Shown here: one piece after another, positions 7,954 to 15,946 of the stretch | How positions within the stretch are numbered: the stretch's first letter is position 1 | How the letters are laid out: each line of letters starts with the position of its first letter | Source of the DNA: Anaerotignum sp. | GTDB taxonomy: Bacteria > Bacillota > Clostridia > Lachnospirales > Anaerotignaceae | Direction: 5' to 3' | NCBI GenBank assembly: GCA_020024255.1 | Contig: JAHHTX010000005.1 | Coordinates: 1 to 39,172, forward strand | Length of the DNA: 39,172 nucleotides | Translations under genes and position numbers: made by a program | The notes under the pieces: generated by a model | The model's input: only the letters and a program-made list of their open reading frames with translations | What the model was told of the DNA's origin: nothing | The model's database searches: none

Positions 7954-9888
7954 TTACATAAATACAGACGTTACCCCAGAATCTATTTCTTTTGGTTCTT
8001 TTCCATCATAGTAGTACAAATCGCCTACACCTGTTTCATAATCATAGTTTTTGAAATATATCAGATGTCCGTTGTTTTTATATTGTATACTAAACACATT
8101 TTCGTCCAGCTTTTTCTGTTGTCCTTTTTCATTGACATACAGTGTACCATTTCCTGTCTTGGGATTGATATCTGTAATATAGTAAACACTCTCCCTGTCT
8201 TTTGCAAAATAAACACCACTTGTATTCTTGATTTCTTCCTGTCCTGTAACACCAAGTGTGCCTTCACCTTCTGCAAAGTCTTTCAAATATGCAAGTTTGT
8301 TGCTATGACCTAAGAATTCTGCCTGGCTTGCATTATCTGTTATTTTTTCAATGGCATTCCCAAGCCTGCCCATTTTCAGTACACGTCCCTGTGGTTCTTC
8401 ATTGCCAACCATATAGGCGATGTGCATACCATCAGCAGATAAACGAATAGTGGAAGGGTCAATGTTTTCATCTTCTAATGTCCAATCCTTGCCACCTGCA
8501 TTGGCAATGTGCAAATATTTATCGCCAGATGCCAGAGCCATATAATATGCCATTTCCACTTCCTCTAAAGAGGAGATTTCAGAAATCTTGATTTTTTCAT
8601 CGGACACACCATAATACAAAGCATATGGATGCTTATGGGATAGGGATACAGCAGACAATGCACTGTCTGTTATCTGTAGCAAGTCCCCTTTTGTCAAAAT
8701 ATAGCACTCCTGCAAAAGTGGTATAATGCCTTCTCCCTGATTCATGGCTTCTCTGATTTTATCTCTTGCCTGCTTTGCCTCATAAGCTTTGCCTTTTGTT
8801 TCCTTCAGCTCTGCATCTTTCTTTGCCATATCATCTTCAATGATTTGGGTATATGGAATCTTCTCTTCTTCATTCTTTGCCATAAGCAAAACGTCTTTGC
8901 CGTTTTCCATAACTTCCATATAGGTTACCCCTGACAAAATTTCTGTGGGGCTATTGCCATAAGTATAGCTGTAAGCTGCATATATGCCTTCTTTCTTCGG
9001 TGCCACATAGTAAAGCACATTGCTTTCTTTTGCCATCATAAACAAAGATACATTTTCAGCCAAAAGGGAAGGTTTGTCCTTTTCCTGTGTTCCGCAAATG
9101 TACAAATGATTTCCTGTCTTTTCTTCTTTGATATATGTAATATATGAGCCGTCTGCACTGATTTCATAGGCTTCTGTCTGAGGCAGAATATGTTTGTCTA
9201 CAGCGACTTCTTTGGCACCATCATACAAATACAGTTCTGCACCATCTTCAGGATTTTCGACACGAAGAAAAGCTGCCTTTTGTCCATCTGCACTGATGTG
9301 GTAGTCAGAAACATTTTTTGCCACCAATTTTCCTTCCTTACTATCTGCCGTTTTCCGTGTATACAAATCATAACGATTGTTTTCCTTTAAATTGGCAATA
9401 TAGTATAGTGTATCTCCTTCTTTGGAAAAGGTATTGCCCCATGCGGTATAGAAAAAGTTATACTGTCCGCCGTTGCTGATGCCTTCCTGTGCCAGATAAG
9501 GCTCCTGCTGCAAATCATAAACATACAGATTGTTTTCCTTTGCATAAGTAACACCAAGATCGGGAGAATCTGTTCTGAAATATATGGCTTTCCAACAGAC
9601 TCCGATGATTATCGCAACAATTAAAAGACCTGTAACCATAATCCCCGCAGCATTCTTTTTCTTCGTTATTTCCTCTGGTGTTAATTGTGTTCCTTCTGAT
9701 TCTTCTTTGGCTTGTGCTTTTGGTTCTTCTTGTGTTTCCTCCTGTATTTCTTCTTCCATTTCTTCTATTTGTTCTTCCGCTGATTCCTCTATTTGTTCTT
9801 CTTCCTGTTCTTCGTCCAGCCTCTCTTCAACAGATATTTGCTCATTTTGCTCAAGTCGTTCCTTTTGCCTATTTTCTTCTTTCATCAT
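7954..9888 (-). CDS. Membrane-anchored beta-propeller-like protein of unknown function
   Basis: The family is not recognised with certainty. The 644 residues start with an acidic, Glu/Gln-rich coiled segment (about 5-70), predicted cytoplasmic. One membrane helix follows (about 80-101). The long extracellular part has recurring beta-propeller signatures (SADGQKAAF, SADGSYITY, SADGMHIAY) and Tyr-rich strands such as DLYYYDG, like TolB or DUF5050-type propellers. A Lys/Glu-rich helix (about 355-390) interrupts the propeller. The topology suggests a wall-side sensor or scaffold, but this is inference. It has a clear AGGAG site and stands 62 bases before tsaE, possibly on the same transcript. Upstream is a 340-base leader. 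Confidence 0.85.
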   Translation of the reverse strand: MMKEENRQKERLEQNEQISVEERLDEEQEEEQIEESAEEQIEEMEEEIQEETQEEPKAQAKEESEGTQLTPEEITKKKNAAGIMVTGLLIVAIIIGVCWKAIYFRTDSPDLGVTYAKENNLYVYDLQQEPYLAQEGISNGGQYNFFYTAWGNTFSKEGDTLYYIANLKENNRYDLYTRKTADSKEGKLVAKNVSDYHISADGQKAAFLRVENPEDGAELYLYDGAKEVAVDKHILPQTEAYEISADGSYITYIKEEKTGNHLYICGTQEKDKPSLLAENVSLFMMAKESNVLYYVAPKKEGIYAAYSYTYGNSPTEILSGVTYMEVMENGKDVLLMAKNEEEKIPYTQIIEDDMAKKDAELKETKGKAYEAKQARDKIREAMNQGEGIIPLLQECYILTKGDLLQITDSALSAVSLSHKHPYALYYGVSDEKIKISEISSLEEVEMAYYMALASGDKYLHIANAGGKDWTLEDENIDPSTIRLSADGMHIAYMVGNEEPQGRVLKMGRLGNAIEKITDNASQAEFLGHSNKLAYLKDFAEGEGTLGVTGQEEIKNTSGVYFAKDRESVYYITDINPKTGNGTLYVNEKGQQKKLDENVFSIQYKNNGHLIYFKNYDYETGVGDLYYYDGKEPKEIDSGVTSVFM

Positions 9889-10228
9889 ACATTCTCCTCT
9901 CCTTAGAGATACCTATTTCTGATATGTATCAGAATCCGTCCTGCCCCAACTATCTTTTTTCGGATATTTCCTGTTTTACGAAAAGCATCAATCTGTATAG
10001 GTAGCACAAAAAAAGACTTTCTGCTTTTTTGCTTTTCTTTCTTCTGAACTGATCTTCTTTTGTTTCTTCTATATACAGACAAGCTCTTTTTCAAAAAACG
10101 GAAGGCTCGGCGTGCCTGTCCGATTTTCGCTATCCCCATATGAAAATCCACAGACTCTCCTCCTTCCTTTTCTAAAAATATTGTAAATGTTTTTTCTTCT
10201 CCTTTTTTTCCACATCACTTCTTCCTTG
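9889..10228 (-). promoter_or_regulatory. Long transcribed leader with hairpins before the propeller gene
   Basis: The distance from the predicted transcription start to the ATG at 9888 is about 340 bases. Near the ribosome site is the perfect hairpin TTCTGAT-N4-ATCAGAA (9917-9934). A second pairing, TACCTAT with ATAGGTA (9910-9916 and 9997-10003), encloses it. Two overlapping short reading frames with their own ribosome sites also lie here. No known riboswitch class was recognised. Confidence 0.35.
9903..10151 (-). CDS. Possible small basic protein (82 residues)
   Basis: Reading starts at a GTG with GGAGGAGA about four bases upstream and stops 14 bases before the ATG of the next gene. The product is very basic (runs of Arg/Lys in residues 14-48) with no membrane helix or known motif. 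The strong ribosome site and position argue for translation. The unusual composition and lack of a recognisable family argue against it. A second 48-codon frame (ATG at 10215, stop at 10069, AAGGAA upstream) overlaps it in another frame, so at most one is likely to matter. Confidence 0.3.
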   Translation of the reverse strand: MDFHMGIAKIGQARRAFRFLKKSLSVYRRNKRRSVQKKEKQKSRKSFFVLPIQIDAFRKTGNIRKKIVGAGRILIHIRNRYL

Positions 10229-10234
10229 ATAAAT

Positions 10235-10263
10235 ATTATACCATAAACCGAAAACCGATACAA
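10235..10263 (-). promoter_or_regulatory. Sigma-A promoter for the propeller gene
   Basis: The minus strand has TTGTAT, 17 bases, TATAAT, with TGG before the -10. It is the best promoter in the 795-base gap 9889-10683. The rest of that gap, 10264-10593, is AT-rich and I see no gene in it. Confidence 0.65.
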
Positions 10264-10593
10264 CAAAATGCAAAGACTGCAATACGGTTGTGCATTATCG
10301 TTTTGTGTACCAAAAAACAGAAAAAATGACGACAAGTATATCTTTTTGATATAATTGATTATGTTGATACACTCCCACAACAGATTCCGCACATATCGCA
10401 GAATAAAAGACTCCAATTCAAAAGAGCTGTTTGTATGAAAAAAACTATACACAGCCTTGACACGACATGGACATGGTATAATTTATTTTTTTCTTGCCTT
10501 ATATGACAATATGATTGTTTCAAATTTACCAATTTTCAGTTCATCGGAAAGAATTTTTCCTCTTTTTTCTCATTGTTTTAAACAACATCTGTC

Positions 10594-10650
10594 TATAAAA
10601 AGATACCCTTCTCTATCATGACAAAATTATCATGACAGAAAAGGGTATCT
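10594..10650 (-). terminator. Intrinsic terminator of metNIQ
   Basis: The long stem has outer arms AGATACCCTT/AAGGGTATCT (10601-10610, 10641-10650) and inner TCATGA arms. On the minus strand TTTTTATAG follows. It lies 34 bases past the metQ stop. Confidence 0.88.
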
Positions 10651-10683
10651 AAGCATTTGATTGGATAACTCTTGATTTATGCT

Positions 10684-11538
10684 TTATTTAGCTGCAACAG
10701 AAGGAGCAACTGCACCTTCAAATGTGTTTGTGATGTAGTCTGCAATTTCTTTAGACTGCAATACTTCTACCAATTTTTTCAGTTCGGGTCTTTCTTCGTC
10801 GCCTTTGCGCACTGCAATAATATTTGCATATGTTTCTGCTGCCAAAGAGTCTGCTGTTTCGATTGCCAGTGCATCTTTAATGGAAAGTCCACCACTCAAA
10901 GCGTAGTTGCCATTGATGACAGCAATGTCAAGAGAAGTCATGGATTTGGGCAAAACAGCTGCTTCCATTTCTTCAATTTCCACATTCTTCGGGTTGTCTA
11001 CAATATCCATTTTTGTTGCTGTAATACCAATGCCGTCTTTTAAAGTAATTACACCGTTTTCCTGTAAAAGTAGCAATGCTCTTGCTTCATTGGTTGGATC
11101 ATTAGGTACACCGATTTTTGCACCATCTTTCAGTTCGTCCAGTGTTTTTGTGTTTCCTGCAAAGATACCCATAGGTTCATAATGGATACCACCCAAGGAC
11201 TGGAGCTCCATACCATTATCCTTGTTGAATGTATCCAAATAAGGCTGATGCTGGAAGTAGTTGGCATCTAAATCGCCGCCGTCCAGTGCTTTGTTGGGCA
11301 ATATATAATCTGTAAATTCTTTGATTTCCAGTGTAATCCCCTGTTCTGCCAAAATAGGCTGTGCAGCTTTCAAAATCTCCACATGGGGAGAGGGAGATGC
11401 ACCAACAACAATTTTGCTTCCTTCTGCACTTTCCTGTCCTTCTGCATTGGCATCTGCCGGTGTTTCCGGTGAACTGCTGCAACCCACTGCACCAAATGCC
11501 AAAGCTGTTGTCAATAAAATACCCAAGAATTTCTTCAT
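10684..11538 (-). CDS. metQ: Methionine-binding lipoprotein MetQ
   Basis: This is the substrate-binding lipoprotein of the methionine ABC importer (284 residues). The lipobox AVGC places the lipidated cysteine at residue 20. A Ser/Glu linker and the NlpA-family fold follow (KIVVGASPSPHVEIL, LDANYFQHQPYLD, PNDPTNEARALLLLQ). It is third in the metN-metI-metQ operon, 56 bases after metI, and is followed by a strong terminator. Ligand could be D- or L-methionine; the T-box upstream of metN supports methionine. Confidence 0.95.
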   Translation of the reverse strand: MKKFLGILLTTALAFGAVGCSSSPETPADANAEGQESAEGSKIVVGASPSPHVEILKAAQPILAEQGITLEIKEFTDYILPNKALDGGDLDANYFQHQPYLDTFNKDNGMELQSLGGIHYEPMGIFAGNTKTLDELKDGAKIGVPNDPTNEARALLLLQENGVITLKDGIGITATKMDIVDNPKNVEIEEMEAAVLPKSMTSLDIAVINGNYALSGGLSIKDALAIETADSLAAETYANIIAVRKGDEERPELKKLVEVLQSKEIADYITNTFEGAVAPSVAAK

Positions 11539-11594
11539 CTTTTTTTCCTCCTTAAAATTTCATCTTTTTTAGTATCTATGTAAACTCTTTCGAG

Positions 11595-12254
11595 TTACAG
11601 ACGTCTATCTGTCCGTTTAGAAATCTGCATTCCAATTTCCTGTAAAATTTGTACAATAATAATCAAAAGTACCACCATAATCCACATAATGTCTGTCTGG
11701 GAACGATAGTAACCATAGTTGATGGCAATACCACCAAGACCGCCACCGCCCATAAAACCTGCCATTGCAGAATACCCAAGAATTGTTGTCATCGCAATGG
11801 AGCTCCCCACTAAAAGGGAAGGCTTTGCTTCCGGCAAAAGTACTTTTGTCATAATTTCAAAAGGTGATGCACCCATAGACTGTGCTGCTTCTACTACACC
11901 TTTATCCACTTCTTTTATGGAAGATTCCACCATACGGGCAACAAAAGGAGAAGATGCTACAATCAATGCCACAATCGTCGCTTTTGTACCAATCACCGTT
12001 CCTACCACTGCTTTTGTAAAAGGCATAAGGGCTACTGCCAAAATCAAGAAGGGAACAGAACGCAGAATATTAATGATAATGCCCAAAATTTGATTGAACA
12101 AAGGCATTGGTTTGATTCCATCTTTATCTGTAGCAACCAGTACCAAGCCAAGGGGCAGCCCAATACCATAGGATACCAGAGAGGAAATCACTGTCATATA
12201 AATACTTTCCCAGAAAGCGACCAGCACTTCTGACATCATACCATTCTCAAACAT
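11595..12254 (-). CDS. metI: Methionine ABC transporter permease MetI
   Basis: This inner component of the methionine importer has 219 residues and about five membrane helices. The EAA loop that docks with the ATPase is visible as EAAQSMGASPFEIMTKVLLP (about 143-162). Family length and sequence are normal. Its ATG overlaps the last 8 bases of metN, so translation is coupled. Confidence 0.95.
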   Translation of the reverse strand: MFENGMMSEVLVAFWESIYMTVISSLVSYGIGLPLGLVLVATDKDGIKPMPLFNQILGIIINILRSVPFLILAVALMPFTKAVVGTVIGTKATIVALIVASSPFVARMVESSIKEVDKGVVEAAQSMGASPFEIMTKVLLPEAKPSLLVGSSIAMTTILGYSAMAGFMGGGGLGGIAINYGYYRSQTDIMWIMVVLLIIIVQILQEIGMQISKRTDRRL

Positions 12255-13266
12255 ATTCTACCTCCTCTACAATCACTTGTTTTGCACGCAGATTTGCAAT
12301 CATTTTTTCCCTTAATTCCTTGTCTTCAGGAAGTTGTATCATCATTTGCCCATACACTTTTCCGTCAATATTTCGGGTATTTCCTGCCAGAATATTGACA
12401 AGCCCGTTACATTCTATCATCATGCTGCCGAGAAGCGGCTCATTGGAATTGCTTTCATCAAATACCACACGGTAACAATGGGGCATATGTCCTTTGTAGC
12501 CTTCTCTGCTTTTTCCTTCATGAAATACCAGTTCTTTACCGGCTTGGGTTTTTGGTACTTGGAAAATCTCCTCCACACTGCCTATTTCCGCAATCAAGCC
12601 GCTGTTGATGATGGCAACTCTGTGGCAGATTTCCTGAATCACCTTCATTTCGTGGGTAATCACCACAATGGTAATACCAAAACGCTTATTGATGTCTTTC
12701 AAAAGTTCCAGAACACCTGCCGTTGTATTGGGGTCTAAGGCACTCGTCGCTTCATCGCAAAGGAGAACTTTGGGGTTGGTTGCTAAAGCTCTTGCAATGG
12801 CCACTCTCTGCTTTTGTCCACCGGAAAGCTGGGAAGGATAAGATTCTGTTCTTTCCCCCAGTCCTACCAATTCCAAAAGTTCCTTGGCTTTCTGTGCAGC
12901 TTTTTCCTTTTTCATTCCTGCAATTTCCATGGGAAAACACACATTTTCCAACGCTGTCCGCTGCATTAATAATTGGAATTGTTGAAAAATCATTCCCATG
13001 GAGCGACGAGCCTGCCGCAAATCTCTTTCTGAAAGAGAAGTCAGTTCCTGTCCGTCCAGATAAACCTGCCCTTCCGTGGGACGTTCCAAAAGGTTGATAC
13101 ATCGTACCAGTGTACTTTTCCCTGCACCGCTCATGCCGATGATACCGAAAATCTCGCCTTTTTTAATGTCCAGATCAATACCGTGGAGAATTTCCAAAGT
13201 GCCTTTTTTCTGCAAAAAAGACTTCTTTATTCCACTGAGCCGAATCATCACATCCTGCTGCTCCAT
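12247..13266 (-). CDS. metN: Methionine ABC transporter ATP-binding protein MetN
   Basis: This ATPase of the MetNIQ importer has 339 residues. Walker A is GMSGAGKST (44-52), the signature is LSGGQKQ, Walker B is VLLCDEATS, and an H-loop follows in VITHEM. A C-terminal NIL domain (about 260-339) is the regulatory site where methionine inhibits transport in the E. coli homologue. The ATG at 13266 has AAGGAGG eight bases upstream. The longer reading frame runs back into the terminator of the T-box and is not used. Confidence 0.96.
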   Translation of the reverse strand: MEQQDVMIRLSGIKKSFLQKKGTLEILHGIDLDIKKGEIFGIIGMSGAGKSTLVRCINLLERPTEGQVYLDGQELTSLSERDLRQARRSMGMIFQQFQLLMQRTALENVCFPMEIAGMKKEKAAQKAKELLELVGLGERTESYPSQLSGGQKQRVAIARALATNPKVLLCDEATSALDPNTTAGVLELLKDINKRFGITIVVITHEMKVIQEICHRVAIINSGLIAEIGSVEEIFQVPKTQAGKELVFHEGKSREGYKGHMPHCYRVVFDESNSNEPLLGSMMIECNGLVNILAGNTRNIDGKVYGQMMIQLPEDKELREKMIANLRAKQVIVEEVEYV

Positions 13267-13283
13267 TTTACTTCCTCCTTTTT

Positions 13284-13332
13284 CATAAAAAAAAGCTCTC
13301 TCCCCTTGAAGTTTCTTCAAAGGGACGAGAGC
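13284..13332 (-). terminator. Regulated terminator of the metN T-box
   Basis: The stem GCTCTC...CCCTT/AAGGG...GAGAGC (13295-13332) has a short TTTC loop region. On the minus strand a run of eight T follows. The 5' part overlaps the T-box antiterminator pairing region, as expected of this switch. Confidence 0.85.
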
Positions 13333-13586
13333 ATATGCTTCGTGTTACCACCCTAATTCGCTGTTGTTTCACAACAACAACCTTAACAGGTACGGGCGAA
13401 AATGCCGATACCCTGACGCTTTCACGGGCGCACCCGTCGCAGCCTAAGGAAATTTTTTCCCTCGGTGCGCAGCTCCAAGACCATCTTCCATTCCTGCTGT
13501 ATTTCCTCCTTCGCAGCTTTTGGGAGGTTCTCTGTAAAATCTTTCGGAATGTACTCTTCTTTTCATTGCCTTTATACGGTTCATTT
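13284..13586 (-). promoter_or_regulatory. T-box leader, predicted tRNA-Met responsive, controlling metNIQ
   Basis: On the minus strand, a Stem I with paired arms CATTCC/GGAATG carries AGTA on its 5' side (13552-13555). On its 3' side GAAG-ATG-G gives the specifier ATG at 13482-13484. Downstream is the conserved T-box AGGGTGGTAACACG (13341-13354). Its TGGT can pair with an ACCA tRNA end, which fits the A discriminator of tRNA-Met. An intrinsic terminator follows directly. T-boxes sense uncharged tRNA and switch from terminator to antiterminator, so methionine shortage would turn on the importer. Confidence 0.88.
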
Positions 13587-13593
13587 ATCCATC

Positions 13594-13621
13594 ATTATAC
13601 AACGTTTTTTTGCTTTGTCAA
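13594..13621 (-). promoter_or_regulatory. Sigma-A promoter of metNIQ
   Basis: The minus strand has TTGACA, 16 bases, TATAAT, placing the transcription start about 320 bases before the metN ATG. This is the right length for a T-box leader. Confidence 0.85.
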
Positions 13622-13654
13622 CATCTATTTTTCTTTTTTTCTTTTTTCACTGCA

Positions 13655-14983
13655 TCATATACCATCTAAACTGTATTCTGTATTAAGTGCACTGTCCGTT
13701 TCTTCCTCATCTGATTGTGTATCTTGCCCATATGAATCAAAAGAAATATCATCATAAATAAATGTGTGGAGCATATCTGCCGCCTGTTCCAAATCATAGA
13801 CATAATACCATTTTGCACCAATATATTCTCCCTGCCCCGGCAAGGTTTCATTGGGGAATGCCCCAAGTTCCATGCTAAGGCTCTTGTGCATACCAATACT
13901 GGCAAGGCGTAAAATTTCCTGATTGCTGAGTGAGGTTTCCACCAAAGAGGAAAACTGTTTTACATACATCGGATACTGTGTCATTTTTATGGTTTTTGCC
14001 TTTTCAAACAGACAGCTCAAAACATTCCGCTGTCTTTGGGTTCGCATATCATCTCCGTCTATTTTTCGGATACGGGCATAGCTGACTGCTTGAGGCCCTG
14101 TTAGATGCACCATACCGGTTTCCCGTAAAGGTTCTCCATCTAGAAGGTATGCATTGATTTGCTGCCGTTCCGGTTCTGATATCTCTAAATCTATACCACC
14201 CATAGCATCTATGACAACTGCTAAGGAATCAAAGTTTACACTAACATAATCCGTAATATCCATGCCAAAGTTTTCATTAAGGGTCTGTATAGCCAGCTCC
14301 GCACCACCATAAGCATAGGCATGATTGATTTTATCGCCGCCATGTCCCGGAATTTCCACATAGGTATCTCTTGCCACAGAAACCAGTTTCACTTTTCCCG
14401 TATCATGATTGACTGATGCAATCATAATGGCATCGGAACGCCCCTCATAAGCGTGCTGTCTGGAATCCAGTCCAAAGAAGGCAATATTGGTAATACCGGA
14501 TACTTTTGGCAGTTCCGCATTGACAGATAGCTGTGTTTCGTCTACATCTGTTCGTTCCATATCCGAAAGAAAATAAGAAAAAATGCCATATGCCCCCAAT
14601 GCCAAAATAGCTGCCACAGCAAAACTGATGAGCAGTGTCTTGACAAACAGCCGACAAAGATACTTTTTCCGCTCTGCTTCTCTTCGAGCAGTTTCCTGCC
14701 GCAGATATTCTCTCTCTTTTCTTGCCTTTTCCACCTTTTCCCGTTCTATCCGTTCTTTTTCTCTGCGTTCTTTCCGCTGTTGTTCTCTGAGCAACTGCTC
14801 TTTTTGCAGATATTCTCTTTGCTGTTGGTTTCGTCTTTGCTGTTCTCTGCGAAGCTGTTCTCTCTTCATCTGCTCTTTATACTGCTGTTCCTGCTGCACT
14901 CTGGCTCTGTGCAGCATATCTCTTTGTATCCTCTCTCTGCGGATTTGTTCTTTTTGCAGATGATCTTTTTCTTTATCGCTCAA
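13655..14983 (-). CDS. LytR-CpsA-Psr (LCP) family protein with a long charged N-terminal helix
   Basis: LCP proteins move undecaprenyl-linked polymers such as teichoic acids or capsule onto peptidoglycan, outside the membrane. The 442 residues comprise a Lys/Arg/Glu/Gln-rich segment (about 1-108) with repeats like KEQLRREQQRR, a membrane helix (about 111-137), an LCP domain (about 160-335) and an acidic C-terminal tail. Conserved arginines are in GRSDAIM (R182), VARDTYVE (R205, with D206), SYARIRK and DMRTQRQR. Start is TTG at 14983, with AGGA seven bases upstream; no ATG fits. The very long charged cytoplasmic helix is unusual for the family and is probably a coiled coil or a binding platform. 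Confidence 0.92.
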   Translation of the reverse strand: MSDKEKDHLQKEQIRRERIQRDMLHRARVQQEQQYKEQMKREQLRREQQRRNQQQREYLQKEQLLREQQRKERREKERIEREKVEKARKEREYLRQETARREAERKKYLCRLFVKTLLISFAVAAILALGAYGIFSYFLSDMERTDVDETQLSVNAELPKVSGITNIAFFGLDSRQHAYEGRSDAIMIASVNHDTGKVKLVSVARDTYVEIPGHGGDKINHAYAYGGAELAIQTLNENFGMDITDYVSVNFDSLAVVIDAMGGIDLEISEPERQQINAYLLDGEPLRETGMVHLTGPQAVSYARIRKIDGDDMRTQRQRNVLSCLFEKAKTIKMTQYPMYVKQFSSLVETSLSNQEILRLASIGMHKSLSMELGAFPNETLPGQGEYIGAKWYYVYDLEQAADMLHTFIYDDISFDSYGQDTQSDEEETDSALNTEYSLDGI

Positions 14984-15045
14984 AGCATATTCCTGCCTTT
15001 CTTCTCAAAAGATATAAACTTTTTGGATTTTTTGCCGATTTTTTT

Positions 15046-15074
15046 ATTATATGCTTTTTTTCGACAGAATACAA
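15046..15074 (-). promoter_or_regulatory. Sigma-A promoter of the LCP gene
   Basis: The minus strand has TTGTAT, 17 bases, TATAAT, about 60 bases before the TTG start. Confidence 0.65.
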
Positions 15075-15108
15075 TGAAAAAATGTTGAAATTTTTCTTAC
15101 AGATATGC

Positions 15109-15134
15109 AAAAAAACCGCCGAATTTTCGACGGT
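15109..15134 (-). terminator. Intrinsic terminator of the small membrane gene
   Basis: The stem ACCGTCGAA/TTCGGCGGT (minus strand) has a two-base loop and one G-T pair. TTTTTTT follows. It lies about 20 bases past the stop at 15155. Confidence 0.85.
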
Positions 15135-15154
15135 CTTTTCCCTTTAGATTGGTT

Positions 15155-15700
15155 CTATTCCTCTTTTTCCTGTGTGACAAACCATTTTCCATAGTCCTTT
15201 TTCACTTGATATAGAGATATGAATATGGCAGCCCGCACCACCAACAATGCAACGAAAATAACCACTGTGACAGTACGAATCTTCATCTTCATCACAAAAA
15301 AGATTCCCTTGCAGACATAAAGAATCACTTCCCCTACCCACAGCTTTTGCAATGTTTTGCCTCTGGGCAGAAAATGGTGTTTTGTTTCCATCTCGCATAT
15401 ACCCTGCAAGATTTTTCCCTCCATAAGCAAGAACAACAATTCTTGAATCCCTATGAAAACAAAAATCAGACTAGTATCTATGGGAATCATGCAAATAAAG
15501 TCTAAAAAACTAAGTACTGCCAATATTATGGCAAAAGGTCTTGCATTTTTAAAGGAATGACTTTCTGCCGTCATTTGACGAAGTCCTGCAAAAATAAGAA
15601 GATAGCCAAGAAAATCCGGTGGCAGAGAAATTACTCTGTTCCAAAAGGTAAAATTCAGATAAAAGAGAAGACAAAAATATCCCCAAAATATATATCCCAT
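15155..15700 (-). CDS. Multi-pass membrane protein of unknown function
   Basis: I do not recognise the family. The 181 residues contain about five hydrophobic segments: near 2-20, 25-45, 60-95 (two), and 130-170. Short charged loops and a final Lys/Glu-rich tail accompany them. No catalytic motif is seen. The ATG at 15700 is chosen because AAGGAG stands seven bases upstream; the upstream extension has no such site. It is transcribed alone or by read-through from thiD and ends with its own terminator. Confidence 0.75.
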   Translation of the reverse strand: MGYIFWGYFCLLFYLNFTFWNRVISLPPDFLGYLLIFAGLRQMTAESHSFKNARPFAIILAVLSFLDFICMIPIDTSLIFVFIGIQELLFLLMEGKILQGICEMETKHHFLPRGKTLQKLWVGEVILYVCKGIFFVMKMKIRTVTVVIFVALLVVRAAIFISLYQVKKDYGKWFVTQEKEE

Positions 15701-15782
15701 AATCAAACTCCTTTCCAACAAATAACACAAAAAAAGCCGAATGAAATATCTTACTTCCCAACTCGCAGGCAAAGGAGGGTTT

Positions 15783-15897
15783 ATCCTTTTTCAAAAAAAA
15801 CAGAAGTTTTAAGGTTTTTTCGCCATTGAAACTTCTGTTTTATGCTTTTGTCTTGTCAAAACTTTGCATAAAATGAGGCTTTGACAAAGTCCAAAGT
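15783..15897 (-). repeat. Internally deleted copy of the 230-bp structured repeat
   Basis: The segment matches the full copies over stem-loops 2 and 3 and over the TATCC...TTTTC tail, but lacks stem-loops 4 and 5. It is diverged: stem 3 reads AAACAGAAGTTT/AAACTTCTGTTT instead of the G-C containing version. Bottom pairs change on both sides, so pairing is kept. It lies directly downstream of thiD, in the same orientation as thiD transcription. Confidence 0.75.
15793..15840 (-). terminator. Terminator of thiD formed by a repeat stem-loop
   Basis: The perfect 12-bp stem (15798-15809 and 15829-15840) is followed on the minus strand by eight T. This is stem-loop 3 of the degenerate repeat copy. 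It is the only terminator between thiD and the next gene. Confidence 0.8.
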
Positions 15898-15946
15898 ATC
15901 TTATTTCTCCCTGTTCTTTTTCTTTTTTACTTTATTTTGGTAAGAA

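Noticed and set aside
10457..10482. Plus-strand TTGACA and TATAAT, possible promoter of an unknown RNA
   Set aside because: The spacer is only 14 bases and no gene or plus-strand terminator follows before metQ on the other strand.
13480..13484. Aspartate (GAT) as T-box specifier
   Set aside because: TGGT in the T-box requires an A discriminator, which fits tRNA-Met and not tRNA-Asp, and the controlled genes are a methionine importer.
13335..13757. Plus-strand frame over the metN leader
   Set aside because: It covers the T-box RNA and the start of the LCP gene on the other strand; no protein signal.
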